From positions 1 through 23,373 of the forward strand of contig USBC01000007.1 in assembly GCA_900552845.1 (NCBI GenBank): a stretch of 23,373 nucleotides of DNA, given 5' to 3'. The notes beneath the pieces are model-generated. The model had not been told where the DNA came from. It worked only from the letters and a program-made list of their open reading frames with translations, and searched no databases. The DNA comes from an uncultured Oscillospiraceae bacterium (lineage in GTDB: Bacteria; Bacillota; Clostridia; Oscillospirales; Ruminococcaceae). This document shows, piece after piece, positions 1 to 6,470 of this stretch (positions are counted from its first letter, which is position 1; each line of letters begins with the position of its first letter). The translations under genes were made by a program, and so were the position numbers.

Positions 1-57
1 AGAAGGCTTCGCGGGATTTCGCCGCCCGGCGGGGGGGGGGGCTGCGCCCCGCCTTCT
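1..57. repeat. GC-rich nested inverted repeat, cut by the window edge
   Basis: Intergenic DNA downstream of ruvA. Outer arms AGAAGGC (1-7) and GCCTTCT (51-57) pair perfectly and may extend past the left edge. Inside, GGGGC-TGC-GCCCC (38-50) is a hairpin with a three-base loop. The same stem and T-N-C loop style recurs in the elements at 16788-16900 and, with variations, at 18753-18838 and 21945-22031. A run of eleven G lies at 31-41. It has no T-tract on either strand, so a simple intrinsic terminator for ruvA is not obvious, though the hairpin could slow or end transcription. Confidence 0.55.
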
Positions 58-82
58 CCCCCTGTACAAGGCTCAAGGAATA

Positions 83-700
83 TTATTTGCTGCGGCTGAA
101 GGATTTAAGGGCGCGGCGCACCAGCTCGTCAACCGCAAGGCTTTCTTCCATCGGGGCAATGACGGCTGCGGCATCGGTCTGTCCGTAGCCCAGCGCCACC
201 AGTGCGCTGATTGCTTCACTTTTGGCACTGCTGCGCACACTGCCGGTAACTGTCTCCACCCCGCCGCTTTCGGCAGCGAATTCCGCCGATAGGTCGTCAT
301 TGCTGACCTTGTCCCGCAGCTCCAGTATAATGCGCTGGGCAAGCTTGCTGCCTACTCCCTGCGCTCTGGTAAGGGCTTTGGCATCACCGGCGGCGATGGA
401 AAGCATCAGCCGGTCCGGGGCGGCGTCCGAGAGGATCGCCAGCGCCACGCGGGGACCCACACCGGAAACACTGATGAGCATTTTGAAGCAGTGGCGCTCC
501 TGCTCAGTGGAAAAGCCGAACAGCTCCACGCCGTCCTCCTTGACCCACAGGTGGGTCAGCAGGGTGACCTCCTGTCCGCGCGCGGGAAGGCTGGAAAGGG
601 TGTGGGTAGAGGCGGAGCACTGGTAGCCGATGCCGCACGCCTCCACAACGCAGTAGGTGGGCGCTACCTGACGCAGCAGTCCGCTGATGCTGTATATCAT
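83..700 (-). CDS. ruvA: Holliday junction branch migration protein RuvA
   Basis: RuvA binds four-way Holliday junctions as a tetramer and loads the RuvB helicase for branch migration in recombinational repair. The 205-residue product has the family's usual length. It has an N-terminal OB-fold (about 1-62), two helix-hairpin-helix motifs (VSGVGPRVAL at 78-87 and AQGVGSKLAQ at 113-122), and a C-terminal RuvB-contact domain (about 158-205) after an acidic linker. An upstream in-frame ATG exists, but the start at 700 is chosen because it has AAGGAG at good spacing, begins with the family-typical MIYSI, and gives an ATGA overlap with ruvC. It is the second gene of a ruvCA operon. ruvB is not in the 82 bases left before the window edge, so whether it follows is unknown. 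Confidence 0.96.
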   Translation of the reverse strand: MIYSISGLLRQVAPTYCVVEACGIGYQCSASTHTLSSLPARGQEVTLLTHLWVKEDGVELFGFSTEQERHCFKMLISVSGVGPRVALAILSDAAPDRLMLSIAAGDAKALTRAQGVGSKLAQRIILELRDKVSNDDLSAEFAAESGGVETVTGSVRSSAKSEAISALVALGYGQTDAAAVIAPMEESLAVDELVRRALKSFSRSK

Positions 701-1251
701 GTCTTTTTCTCCTTGTAGACGATAGATTTGCCGCGGCGGTTGCCGCCGCGGATCTCCGAAAGTGCAGCGGTGGGCAGGCGGCTGCCGCCGTTGTGCCCAT
801 GGCAAATGGCAATGGCAAGAGCGTCGGCGGCGTCATCGGGCTGGGGAACGGCTTTGAGATTTAGCAGGCGGCGGGTCATTTCCATTACCTGCTCTTTTTC
901 AGCTTTGCCGTAGCCGACCACCGCTGATTTGACCTGAAGCGGCGTGTAGCTGAATATCGGCACGCTCTGCTGCTCCGCCGCCAGCAGCAGCACCCCTCTT
1001 GCCTCCGCCACGGCAATGGCGGTAGTTCGGTTGGTGGTGAAGAAAAGCTGCTCCATGGCGACAGCATCGGGGCGATAGCGGGTAAGCAGCGCTGTCATAT
1101 CATCGTAAATCTGCCGCAGTCGAGTCTCAAAAGGCAGCTCCGGCGGGGTGGTGATGGCGCCGTATTCCACCAGCGAAAAGCGGACATTATCGTAATCCAC
1201 CAGCCCTACGCCGACGATGGCATAGCCGGGGTCGATCCCCATGACACGCAT
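697..1251 (-). CDS. ruvC: Holliday junction resolvase RuvC
   Basis: RuvC is the dimeric, metal-dependent endonuclease that cuts Holliday junctions symmetrically after RuvAB branch migration. The product is 184 residues. It shows the RNase H-like fold opening MGIDPG with D7, then E67 in the AMEQLF segment, then D140 and D143 in PQPDDAADA. These are the four acidic catalytic residues at the family's usual spacing. The ATG at 1251 follows a G-rich AAAGGGGGG ribosome binding site. A second ATG three codons later is possible but fits the family N-terminus less well. The stop overlaps the ruvA start (ATGA), so the two are translationally coupled. Promoter and LexA-like operator lie at 1335-1363. 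Confidence 0.96.
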   Translation of the reverse strand: MRVMGIDPGYAIVGVGLVDYDNVRFSLVEYGAITTPPELPFETRLRQIYDDMTALLTRYRPDAVAMEQLFFTTNRTTAIAVAEARGVLLLAAEQQSVPIFSYTPLQVKSAVVGYGKAEKEQVMEMTRRLLNLKAVPQPDDAADALAIAICHGHNGGSRLPTAALSEIRGGNRRGKSIVYKEKKT

Positions 1252-1334
1252 TGCAGTCCCCCCTTTTTTTCAGCGCTTTGGCAGCCTGCGCCCCCATTCG
1301 GCAGGGCGCGCTTACCCATAATGATACATCGTAT

Positions 1335-1363
1335 ATCGTACCACAAGAACGCTTGTTCGTCAA
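1335..1363 (-). promoter_or_regulatory. ruvCA promoter
   Basis: Read on the minus strand: -35 TTGACG (1358-1363), a 17-base spacer, and -10 TACGAT (1335-1340). It lies about 85 bases upstream of the ruvC ATG, downstream of the neighbouring nucleotidase terminator, so ruvCA has its own transcription unit. The spacer holds the LexA-like box described separately. Confidence 0.75.
1346..1359 (-). promoter_or_regulatory. LexA (SOS) operator candidate in the ruvCA promoter
   Basis: The minus strand reads CGAACAAGCGTTCT. The Gram-positive LexA (DinR) box is CGAAC-N4-GTTCG, so this matches except for the last base. It starts inside the -35 and fills most of the spacer, where a repressor would block RNA polymerase. 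ruvAB genes are SOS-induced in many bacteria, which makes the reading plausible. LexA itself is not in the window. Confidence 0.72.
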
Positions 1364-1574
1364 TATTACATAGACAATTTTCAAGGAAAGTTTACAGTTA
1401 ACGGAGGTACTTTTTGGCGCAGCAGCCGGATATGGGCACGGTTTCCCCTTGCCGATCTGAACAGATCCTTCGATCTCACCGCTGCATACTGCCGGAGGGC
1501 GTGATAAAATTCGCAAATTGCAAGCAAAATGGAATCTATTAGTTATTTTGCATCTCCTGCGAAGAACACCAAAA
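1364..1574. other. intergenic stretch between ruvCA promoter and nucleotidase terminator
   Basis: With the promoter and terminator on either side, this is part of a gap of over 400 bases between ruvC and the nucleotidase gene. I see no convincing gene in it. A 42-codon plus-strand frame from a TTG at 1414 has GGAGGT upstream but no promoter, and its composition is not protein-like. Confidence 0.5.
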
Positions 1575-1616
1575 AACGAAGTCTGCAAACCCTTGCGGGC
1601 TGCAGACCTCGTTCTG
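1569..1616 (-). terminator. intrinsic terminator of the nucleotidase gene
   Basis: On the minus strand AACGAGGTCTGCA (from 1613) pairs with TGCAGACTTCGTT (ending 1575) with one G-T wobble, around a short loop, and is followed by a T6 tract (1570-1575). It starts about 50 bases past the nucleotidase stop. The complementary strand also has a few T residues after the stem, so it may work weakly in both directions. Confidence 0.88.
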
Positions 1617-1664
1617 TTTTTTGCGGTCTTATTCTGCCTTGGCTCTGTGAAGGAGCAGCAGTAC

Positions 1665-3275
1665 TTACTTCTTCTCGATGACGGTGATCCTGCCCTGTCC
1701 AAAGGGATCGGCGTACTCATCGCCTACCACGCCGCCAAGTACATCAACGATATAGTTGATAAGCACCTGGTTGTCGATCATGACGGAATCCTGCAGCAGA
1801 TTGCAGCCCTGGAACATCGCCAAGCCGTCGCCGGCGGACTTGAGCATATAGTTGTGGCTTGCCAGCGTGTAGGTCTTGCCAAGATCAATCGGTTCGCCGC
1901 CGACCTTGACATTCTTCACGCGGTAATCGCCCGAAACGCCGGTAAACATGCCGTCTGCGTTGATCTCAACGGTGGACTCCACATTCAAATCGATCTCGTA
2001 GGTCAGTCCGGAAACCTGCAGGAAGCCGCCGCACTCACCGGGAGCATTGCGTGCGCCCATTTCCAGAGCGTCCATGATCTGCTGACCGGTTGCCTCGATG
2101 ACGCACATCTCGTTACCGAAGGGGTGAACCGCAATGATCTGACCGTAGGTAATATCACCCTCCGGAATGCTGACGCGGATACCGCCGCCGTTGACAAAGG
2201 CAACATCAGCACCGGACATGGCTCGATAGGCATCGGCACACAGATCGCCGAGGTTGGTCTCCTGACGGCGAACCATACGCTCGCCGGTCACGGGGTCATT
2301 GGTGGTCAACTCGACCTTGGTGGAGGCCACGACGGTATTTACCATCTCCTCGTAGCCCTTCTTGATCTCGGAGATCGTCTCGCCCACGCCGTCATCATTG
2401 ATGAGAGTGGAGGAGATCTTGCCGTCAGCGGAAATAGTCAGGCAGCCGATATTGGCAAGCTTGGTGCCGGTGGAGGTCAGGATTACCTCCTTGCCCTCTT
2501 TATTCTTCACCATATCGCCGACAATGGTGGAGTGGGAGTGACCGTCCAGAACGGCATCAATGCCGCTGGTATTCACAATCACATCGGAGGACGTCCACGG
2601 CTGGCAGTCCGCCTCAATACCGAGGTGCGCCATCGCGATAACATACTTTGCTCCCTCCTTGCGGGCGGCGTCTACTGCGCTCTGCACGGCAGCATACAGC
2701 TTTTCACCGGTCTGATCCTGCATAAAGCCGAAAATGTAGTTGCCCTCGTCGTCCTGGAAGTAGGTGGGGGTGGAGGTGGTAATGGTCTTGGGGGTGGAAA
2801 TGCCGACGAAAGCGATCTTCACGCCGTCTACGTCCTTGATGACATAGGGCTTGAGGACTGTTTTTTCGTCCTTATCCACAAAGTTGCAGCTGATGTAGTC
2901 AAAGTCGGCCTTTTCCACCAGCCTATTGAACTGGTCCATGCCGTAGTCGAACTCATGGTTGCCGGGGGTGGCGACATCGTAGCCCAGCTTGTTCATGATG
3001 TCAATGATGTATTCGCCCTTGGAAAGGGTGCCGATGGTGTCACCCTGAACGGCGTCGCCGTTATCTACCAGCAGAACCTTATTGCCTGCGGCCAGCAACG
3101 CATGCTTGGCGGCGGAAAGGCCCTGATAGCCCATGCCGTCCTCGATGCCGCAGTGGGCGTCATTGGTGTACAGGATTACAATGTCTTTTGCGGCGGGGGT
3201 TGTGCTGCCGTTGCCGCAGCCTGCCAGTACCATCATAAGCACCAGCATCAATGCCAGAACACGAAATTTCTTCAT
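1665..3275 (-). CDS. 5'-nucleotidase / 2',3'-cyclic phosphodiesterase family lipoprotein (UshA/YfkN type)
   Basis: Predicted exported, membrane-anchored metallophosphoesterase that dephosphorylates nucleotides (or UDP-sugars or cyclic nucleotides) outside the cell, releasing nucleosides and phosphate. The 536-residue product has a lipoprotein signal peptide with LAGC (Cys20). The calcineurin-like domain shows NDAH (38-41), NGD (72-74), GNHEFDYG (105-112) and, further on, DGHSHS. The C-terminal 5'-nucleotidase domain has NGGGIR and the ITYGQ...HPFGN segment. The start at 3275 is preferred over an ATG ten codons upstream because AGGAGG sits eight bases before it and the signal peptide then begins MKKF. 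It is a single-gene unit. Its likely products suit the nucleoside importer operon nearby on the same strand. The exact substrate cannot be read from sequence. Confidence 0.9.
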   Translation of the reverse strand: MKKFRVLALMLVLMMVLAGCGNGSTTPAAKDIVILYTNDAHCGIEDGMGYQGLSAAKHALLAAGNKVLLVDNGDAVQGDTIGTLSKGEYIIDIMNKLGYDVATPGNHEFDYGMDQFNRLVEKADFDYISCNFVDKDEKTVLKPYVIKDVDGVKIAFVGISTPKTITTSTPTYFQDDEGNYIFGFMQDQTGEKLYAAVQSAVDAARKEGAKYVIAMAHLGIEADCQPWTSSDVIVNTSGIDAVLDGHSHSTIVGDMVKNKEGKEVILTSTGTKLANIGCLTISADGKISSTLINDDGVGETISEIKKGYEEMVNTVVASTKVELTTNDPVTGERMVRRQETNLGDLCADAYRAMSGADVAFVNGGGIRVSIPEGDITYGQIIAVHPFGNEMCVIEATGQQIMDALEMGARNAPGECGGFLQVSGLTYEIDLNVESTVEINADGMFTGVSGDYRVKNVKVGGEPIDLGKTYTLASHNYMLKSAGDGLAMFQGCNLLQDSVMIDNQVLINYIVDVLGGVVGDEYADPFGQGRITVIEKK

Positions 3276-3345
3276 TCTGTTGATCCTCCTTAGCATATTC
3301 TTCATTTTTATCCTGCGGCAGCGGCTCTCCCGCTACCGTAAGCTC

Positions 3346-3375
3346 AGCATAACATAACTATGTGACCGGTTACAA
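3346..3375 (-). promoter_or_regulatory. candidate promoter of the nucleotidase gene
   Basis: On the minus strand, TTGTAA (3370-3375), an 18-base spacer and TATGCT (3346-3351), the latter preceded by TG (extended -10). It lies about 70 bases before the start codon. Each hexamer has two mismatches to consensus, so this is only a fair candidate. The rest of the gap from 3276 to 3525 shows nothing else I can name. Confidence 0.45.
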
Positions 3376-3525
3376 CTCAAAGACGGTCTTTCGGAAATTT
3401 TTGTCACTTATGCCAAATTATGAGATATTATTTTGCCCGCAGCGTAGAATTTTTCGGGTGGGCTTTGCTTGCCGGTCTATGCGTTCCGGCGGCAGAGGCG
3501 GGCTGTACATCGGTAGGCAGCCGAT

Positions 3526-3560
3526 AAAAAAAGCCGCCCGTTCCCGTGCGGGAAAGGCGG
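3526..3560 (-). terminator. intrinsic terminator of the 44-residue membrane peptide gene
   Basis: On the minus strand CCGCC and TTCCCG pair with CGGGAA and GGCGG across a two-base loop, with small internal mismatches. A T7 tract (3526-3532) follows. The hairpin begins 23 bases after the small gene's stop. Confidence 0.85.
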
Positions 3561-3583
3561 TCATTCAAAAGATCCAGCGATAT

Positions 3584-3718
3584 TCAGCGTTTGCGGGAGG
3601 TAATAAGCAGTACGGCAGCAATCACCACCACCACAGCCATAGCAATAATGGCAATGGGGACGATGCTGTTGTCACCGGTCACGGGGGCGGCAGCCAGCGC
3701 CACGCAAGGAAACTTCAT
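3584..3718 (-). CDS. 44-residue membrane peptide resembling a bare sortase sorting signal
   Basis: Not a recognised gene. The 44-residue product runs MKFPCVALAA, then APVTGDNS (11-18), one long hydrophobic segment (about 19-40) and the basic tail SRKR. PVTGD, then a membrane span, then positive residues is the layout of a C-terminal LPXTG-type cell-wall sorting signal, but no signal peptide or exported domain precedes it. By the positive-inside rule the tail should be cytoplasmic and the PVTGD end outside. A longer frame from 3784 exists. The start at 3718 is chosen because GGAGG lies seven bases upstream and the longer one would begin upstream of the -10. Consensus promoter, good ribosome binding site and terminator argue for real, strong expression. 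Function unknown; it could be a sortase substrate remnant or a small membrane regulator. Confidence 0.72.
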   Translation of the reverse strand: MKFPCVALAAAPVTGDNSIVPIAIIAMAVVVVIAAVLLITSRKR

Positions 3719-3755
3719 GGGACGACCTCCAAGCATTTTGAAATGTACAGCTTGT

Positions 3756-3784
3756 ATTATACCCTGCCCTCCCCTGCCTGTCAA
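3756..3784 (-). promoter_or_regulatory. perfect consensus sigma-A promoter for the 44-residue peptide
   Basis: On the minus strand TTGACA (3779-3784), exactly 17 bases, then TATAAT (3756-3761). Both hexamers match consensus at all six positions. The untranslated leader to the ATG at 3718 is only about 30 bases. Confidence 0.88.
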
Positions 3785-3797
3785 TCGGTGACACCGA
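3785..3797. promoter_or_regulatory. palindrome abutting the -35 of the small-peptide promoter
   Basis: TCGGTG-A-CACCGA is a perfect inverted repeat with six-base arms, directly upstream of the minus-strand -35 and about 30 bases from the plus-strand -35 at 3828. The position between two divergent promoters suggests an operator. No regulator is identified. Confidence 0.3.
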
Positions 3798-3827
3798 ATT
3801 GTAACGGATATGAAACCGATGGCGCGC

Positions 3828-3855
3828 TTGCCATAGCGGAAGGATATGGTATGAT
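3828..3855 (+). promoter_or_regulatory. promoter of the small lipoprotein gene
   Basis: TTGCCA (3828-3833), a 16-base spacer and TATGAT (3850-3855); each hexamer has one mismatch to consensus. It lies about 70 bases before the ATG at 3926 and is divergent from the consensus promoter at 3756-3784. Confidence 0.65.
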
Positions 3856-3925
3856 AAGGGCAGGCACCCCGTTCCTTCCGATCGTATTCAAAAGATGATC
3901 AGCCATACAACAGGGAGGTTCTAAG

Positions 3926-4107
3926 ATGAGAAAGCAAAACAAATACGGGCTTCTTTTCCTGCTGCTGATGGCAGCGCTGCTCCTTACCGCCTGCGTCGGG
4001 TGCTGACCCGCCATACCACACCGTTCGAGATGTGCGTCGGTTCTTCCAAGCCCATCTGGTTAAGCGCGACCGAGCTGCAGTGGCGGGGGAGTACCTATCG
4101 TCTGTAA
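3926..4107 (+). pseudogene. small lipoprotein gene with an apparent frameshift
   Basis: An ATG at 3926 with GGGAGG upstream opens a lipoprotein signal peptide: MRKQNKYG, a hydrophobic core, then LTAC. The frame stops at TGA (4004-4006) after 26 codons, just past the lipobox cysteine. In the -1 frame, coding-like sequence continues (TTPFEMCVGSSKPIW, then LSATELQWRGSTYRL) to TAA at 4105-4107, 17 bases before a strong hairpin. Restoring one base near 4004 would give a lipoprotein of about 60 residues. Promoter, ribosome binding site and terminator are intact, so this is either a recent one-base deletion, a sequencing error, or a truncated peptide that is really made. The mature part matches no family I know. 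Confidence 0.55.
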
Positions 4108-4124
4108 AAATATCCGTAAAAGCG

Positions 4125-4152
4125 CAGCCGCCGGAGCAAGATCCGGCGGCTG
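4125..4152 (-). terminator. hairpin between the small lipoprotein gene and the oxidoreductase gene, probably bidirectional
   Basis: CAGCCGCCGGA (4125-4135) pairs perfectly with TCCGGCGGCTG (4142-4152) over a six-base loop. On the minus strand it is followed by CGCTTTTA and ends the nucleoside operon 35 bases after the last stop. On the plus strand TGTTCT follows, giving weaker termination of the lipoprotein transcript. Confidence 0.75.
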
Positions 4153-4187
4153 TTCTATGGAAGAGAGAAAGAAGGGGAAATGTCAGG

Positions 4188-5204
4188 TCAATCGGGCAAC
4201 TCCACGGTAAGAGCGCTGCGCGGAAAGGAGCAGCACGGGTGGAATATGCCGTCAGAGGGGGCTGCCGCCCGTTCGGGATCGGTCCAGACCTCTCCTGCCA
4301 GCAGCCTTGCGCGGCAGAAGCCGCAGGTACCGCTTCGGCAGTAGGCGCGGGGGGATATGCCTGCGCGCTCCAGCGCCACAAGGACGGTTTCACCGGCGGC
4401 AGCATTCACCGTGACGGCGCTGCCGTCCGATACGATCGTCAGCGGGTAGCACTCTCCCGCCGCAGTCAGATAGGGAGGGGTATGTATCTCACCGGGAATC
4501 TCCTGATGATAGCGCTCCGGCGCAACCCCGCCGGCAGTCAGACCATTGTGCAGACTGCGGTACATTGCCTGCGGTCCGCACAGATAATAGGCTGCTTCGG
4601 CAGCGTCAGTGCAGCTTAGAATATCCTCCGCCGTAAAATAGCCGTGCTTATCCTCCGGCAGGGGGTTCTGCGCCACCGCAAAATGGACATGAATCCGGCT
4701 GCACCGGCGGGCAAGCGCAAGGAATTCCTCCCGGTACAGCGTTCCCTCGGCGGTATCCCACCCACAGAACAGCGTAAGCTCCCGATTGGTCATCTCATCG
4801 GCGATGCAATGTGCCATGGCGCGCAGCGGGGTCACGCTCATGCCGCCGCTGATCCCGACGATCTTTTGAGGCGTTTCGGAGGTGATACAGAATTCTCCCA
4901 GCGGGTGGGAAGCCATGATGGTATCTCCCACGGCAATATGCTCGCCCAGCCAGCGGGATGTAAAGCTGCCGCCCACATGGATAAACAGGTCATAGTATCC
5001 GTCCACGGCGGCTTCCCGCGGGGAGGAGGCAATGGAATAGGGGCGGCAGGTGGTCGTGCCGTCTATCTCGTAGTAAAGGCAGATGTATTGACCGGGCAGA
5101 AAGGGTGCCGGAGTGCCAACTGCTGCTGTAAAGCGGTAACGGTTGACGCAGGGGGCGATCTCTTCTATTTCTGTCACCTGCAGGGCTTGCTTAGTGTGAT
5201 CCAT
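4188..5204 (-). CDS. FAD/NAD(P)H-dependent oxidoreductase with C-terminal [2Fe-2S] ferredoxin domain
   Basis: Predicted electron-transfer flavoenzyme moving electrons from NAD(P)H through FAD to a plant-type [2Fe-2S] cluster and on to an unknown acceptor. The 338-residue product has the FAD-binding motif RPYSIASS (54-61), a nucleotide-binding stretch GISGGMSVTP (117-126) and CGPQAM (209-214), typical of the ferredoxin-NADP reductase family. The C-terminal ferredoxin domain has CRSGTCGFC (C289, C294, C297) and a fourth ligand at C324 or C325. The domain order resembles Hcr and PaaE/CntB-type reductases, which normally serve a separate hybrid-cluster protein or oxygenase; neither is encoded here. 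The start at 5204 has GGGAGG upstream and overlaps the phosphorylase gene by 14 bases. It is the last gene of the nucleoside operon. PyrK is an alternative but fits less well. Confidence 0.82.
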   Translation of the reverse strand: MDHTKQALQVTEIEEIAPCVNRYRFTAAVGTPAPFLPGQYICLYYEIDGTTTCRPYSIASSPREAAVDGYYDLFIHVGGSFTSRWLGEHIAVGDTIMASHPLGEFCITSETPQKIVGISGGMSVTPLRAMAHCIADEMTNRELTLFCGWDTAEGTLYREEFLALARRCSRIHVHFAVAQNPLPEDKHGYFTAEDILSCTDAAEAAYYLCGPQAMYRSLHNGLTAGGVAPERYHQEIPGEIHTPPYLTAAGECYPLTIVSDGSAVTVNAAAGETVLVALERAGISPRAYCRSGTCGFCRARLLAGEVWTDPERAAAPSDGIFHPCCSFPRSALTVELPD

Positions 5205-5943
5205 ACTGTTCCTCCCACCGCACAAACGCCTCCAGCGCCGTGATGATCTCGTTCTGCTCCCCCTGCATGGCAAGCCGGTCGCCATCGGCATAGTCGGCAA
5301 CGCTTTCGGCAACATCACTCTCAAAGGGGGCTACATTATTCAGGATAGAAGCTGCCGCCATGCCGCGCAGCCGACCGATGGTAAACAGGGCTGCGGTCTC
5401 CAGATCGGCTCCCAGAATACCGCGGGCAGACCATGTCCGGCAGATCTCCATTTCTTCGTCGGTATAAAAGCTGTCATGGCTGCGCACCAGCCCGCAGCAG
5501 TGGGCAAAGCCCTGCTCCTCCGCCGCCGCACAGCAGCATTCCAGCAGCCGATGGTCGGCAACGGCAGGATAGCCGAGAGGCAGATAGGCTGCGGAAGCGC
5601 CGTCGTCGCGCACGGCGCCCTCCGCCAAAATCAGTTCGCCGGGGGCAATATTGTGCTGCAGAGCGCCGCAGCTTCCGATGCGGATCGCACATGCTACGCC
5701 GCAGGCGTGCAGCTCCTCCACGGCAATGCCCATCGAGGCGCCGCCGATGCCGGTAGAGACCGCCAGTATCGGTACGCCCTTGTAGGTGCCGGCAATGCTG
5801 CGGTATTCCCGGTTACAGGCAAGCTCTCTGACATTTTGCAGATGTACGGCGATCCGGTCGATCCTGCCGGGGTCTCCGGGCAGCAGGGCATAGCGTATAT
5901 TCAGTGATGAATCCAAACGGATATGGGCTTGCAAAGTTCCCAT
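5191..5943 (-). CDS. nucleoside phosphorylase (uridine/purine nucleoside phosphorylase family I)
   Basis: Cleaves imported nucleosides with phosphate into free base and (deoxy)ribose-1-phosphate in the cytoplasm. The 250-residue product has GDPGR (23-27, phosphate site), TGIGGASMGIAVEEL (64-78), RIGSCGAL (88-95) and DGASAAYLPLGYP (114-126), all typical of the trimer/hexamer-forming NP-I family. In the ribose-binding segment GADLETAAL (178-186) the usual EMEs/VEME pattern is altered to DLE, although E182 remains. The glycine-rich stretch is closest to uridine phosphorylases, but base specificity cannot be assigned. The ATG at 5943 follows a GAGGG site. It lies 33 bases after the VOC gene and overlaps the oxidoreductase gene, so the three are co-transcribed behind the transporter. 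Confidence 0.9.
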   Translation of the reverse strand: MGTLQAHIRLDSSLNIRYALLPGDPGRIDRIAVHLQNVRELACNREYRSIAGTYKGVPILAVSTGIGGASMGIAVEELHACGVACAIRIGSCGALQHNIAPGELILAEGAVRDDGASAAYLPLGYPAVADHRLLECCCAAAEEQGFAHCCGLVRSHDSFYTDEEMEICRTWSARGILGADLETAALFTIGRLRGMAAASILNNVAPFESDVAESVADYADGDRLAMQGEQNEIITALEAFVRWEEQYGSH

Positions 5944-5976
5944 TTAAGATCCCTCGCTTTGCGTAGTGTTAAATAT

Positions 5977-6432
5977 TCAGTCCCGGTTAAGGAACTGCAT
6001 CAGCTCGATGTGAACTCCGTCGGGATCAAGGGCATGCACCCAAGTGATGTTCAGCTCCGGTACAACCATGACCTCGCTTGCCATCTTGTAGCCTGCCTCC
6101 TCCAGATAGGCGACCATCGCCTGCAGGTCATAAACCTCAAAGGAGATATGTCCCACGCCGATGTGATTCGGCTCCAGCGGCGCGTCGGTTCCCGCCGCAT
6201 CGAGGAACTGGATCAGCTCAACCTCAGCGCCGTAGCCCACCAGCTGGGCCAGCTCCAGCTTGCAGCCGGGAACACACATGCCGATGTCACACTGCTCGGC
6301 GGTTTCGATCCAGCGCATTTTCAGATCCATTTTCAAGGTCTCCTGATAAAAGCGCAGGGAACGATCCAGATCCTTTACAATAAAGCCGGAATGGTGCAGC
6401 TTTTTGATGCAATCCTTTACTTCAAAGCTCAT
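5977..6432 (-). CDS. VOC-family metalloprotein (glyoxalase I / epimerase / dioxygenase fold)
   Basis: A 151-residue vicinal-oxygen-chelate protein made of two beta-alpha-beta-beta-beta modules (about 10-76 and 91-148). Candidate metal ligands stand where the fold needs them: H14 in LHHSGF, E72 in VELIQF, H95 in VGHISF and E143 in HIELMQF. The full set suggests an active metal enzyme. Family members include glyoxalase I, methylmalonyl-CoA epimerase and extradiol dioxygenases; the sequence does not choose among them. AAGGAG lies nine bases before the ATG. It sits 38 bases after the second permease gene and before the nucleoside phosphorylase, so its substrate is probably an imported nucleoside, its base, or a sugar-derived aldehyde. 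That link is inference. Confidence 0.82.
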   Translation of the reverse strand: MSFEVKDCIKKLHHSGFIVKDLDRSLRFYQETLKMDLKMRWIETAEQCDIGMCVPGCKLELAQLVGYGAEVELIQFLDAAGTDAPLEPNHIGVGHISFEVYDLQAMVAYLEEAGYKMASEVMVVPELNITWVHALDPDGVHIELMQFLNRD

Positions 6433-6470
6433 AACAATATGCTCCTTTTTCTCTTATAATTGATCTTTTA

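Noticed and set aside
1414..1542. 42-codon plus-strand frame from TTG after GGAGGT
   Set aside because: No promoter, unusual start and no protein-like features. The match to a ribosome binding site alone is not enough.
1518..3293. 591-codon plus-strand open frame opposite the nucleotidase gene
   Set aside because: Antisense shadow of a well-supported gene. The translation is rich in His, Val, Gly and Asp with no domain, and there is no promoter or ribosome binding site.
4188..5204. PyrK (dihydroorotate dehydrogenase electron-transfer subunit)
   Set aside because: The protein is longer than usual PyrK (about 250 residues), the ferredoxin domain is plant-type with CRSGTCGFC, and no pyrD or other pyr gene is next to it.
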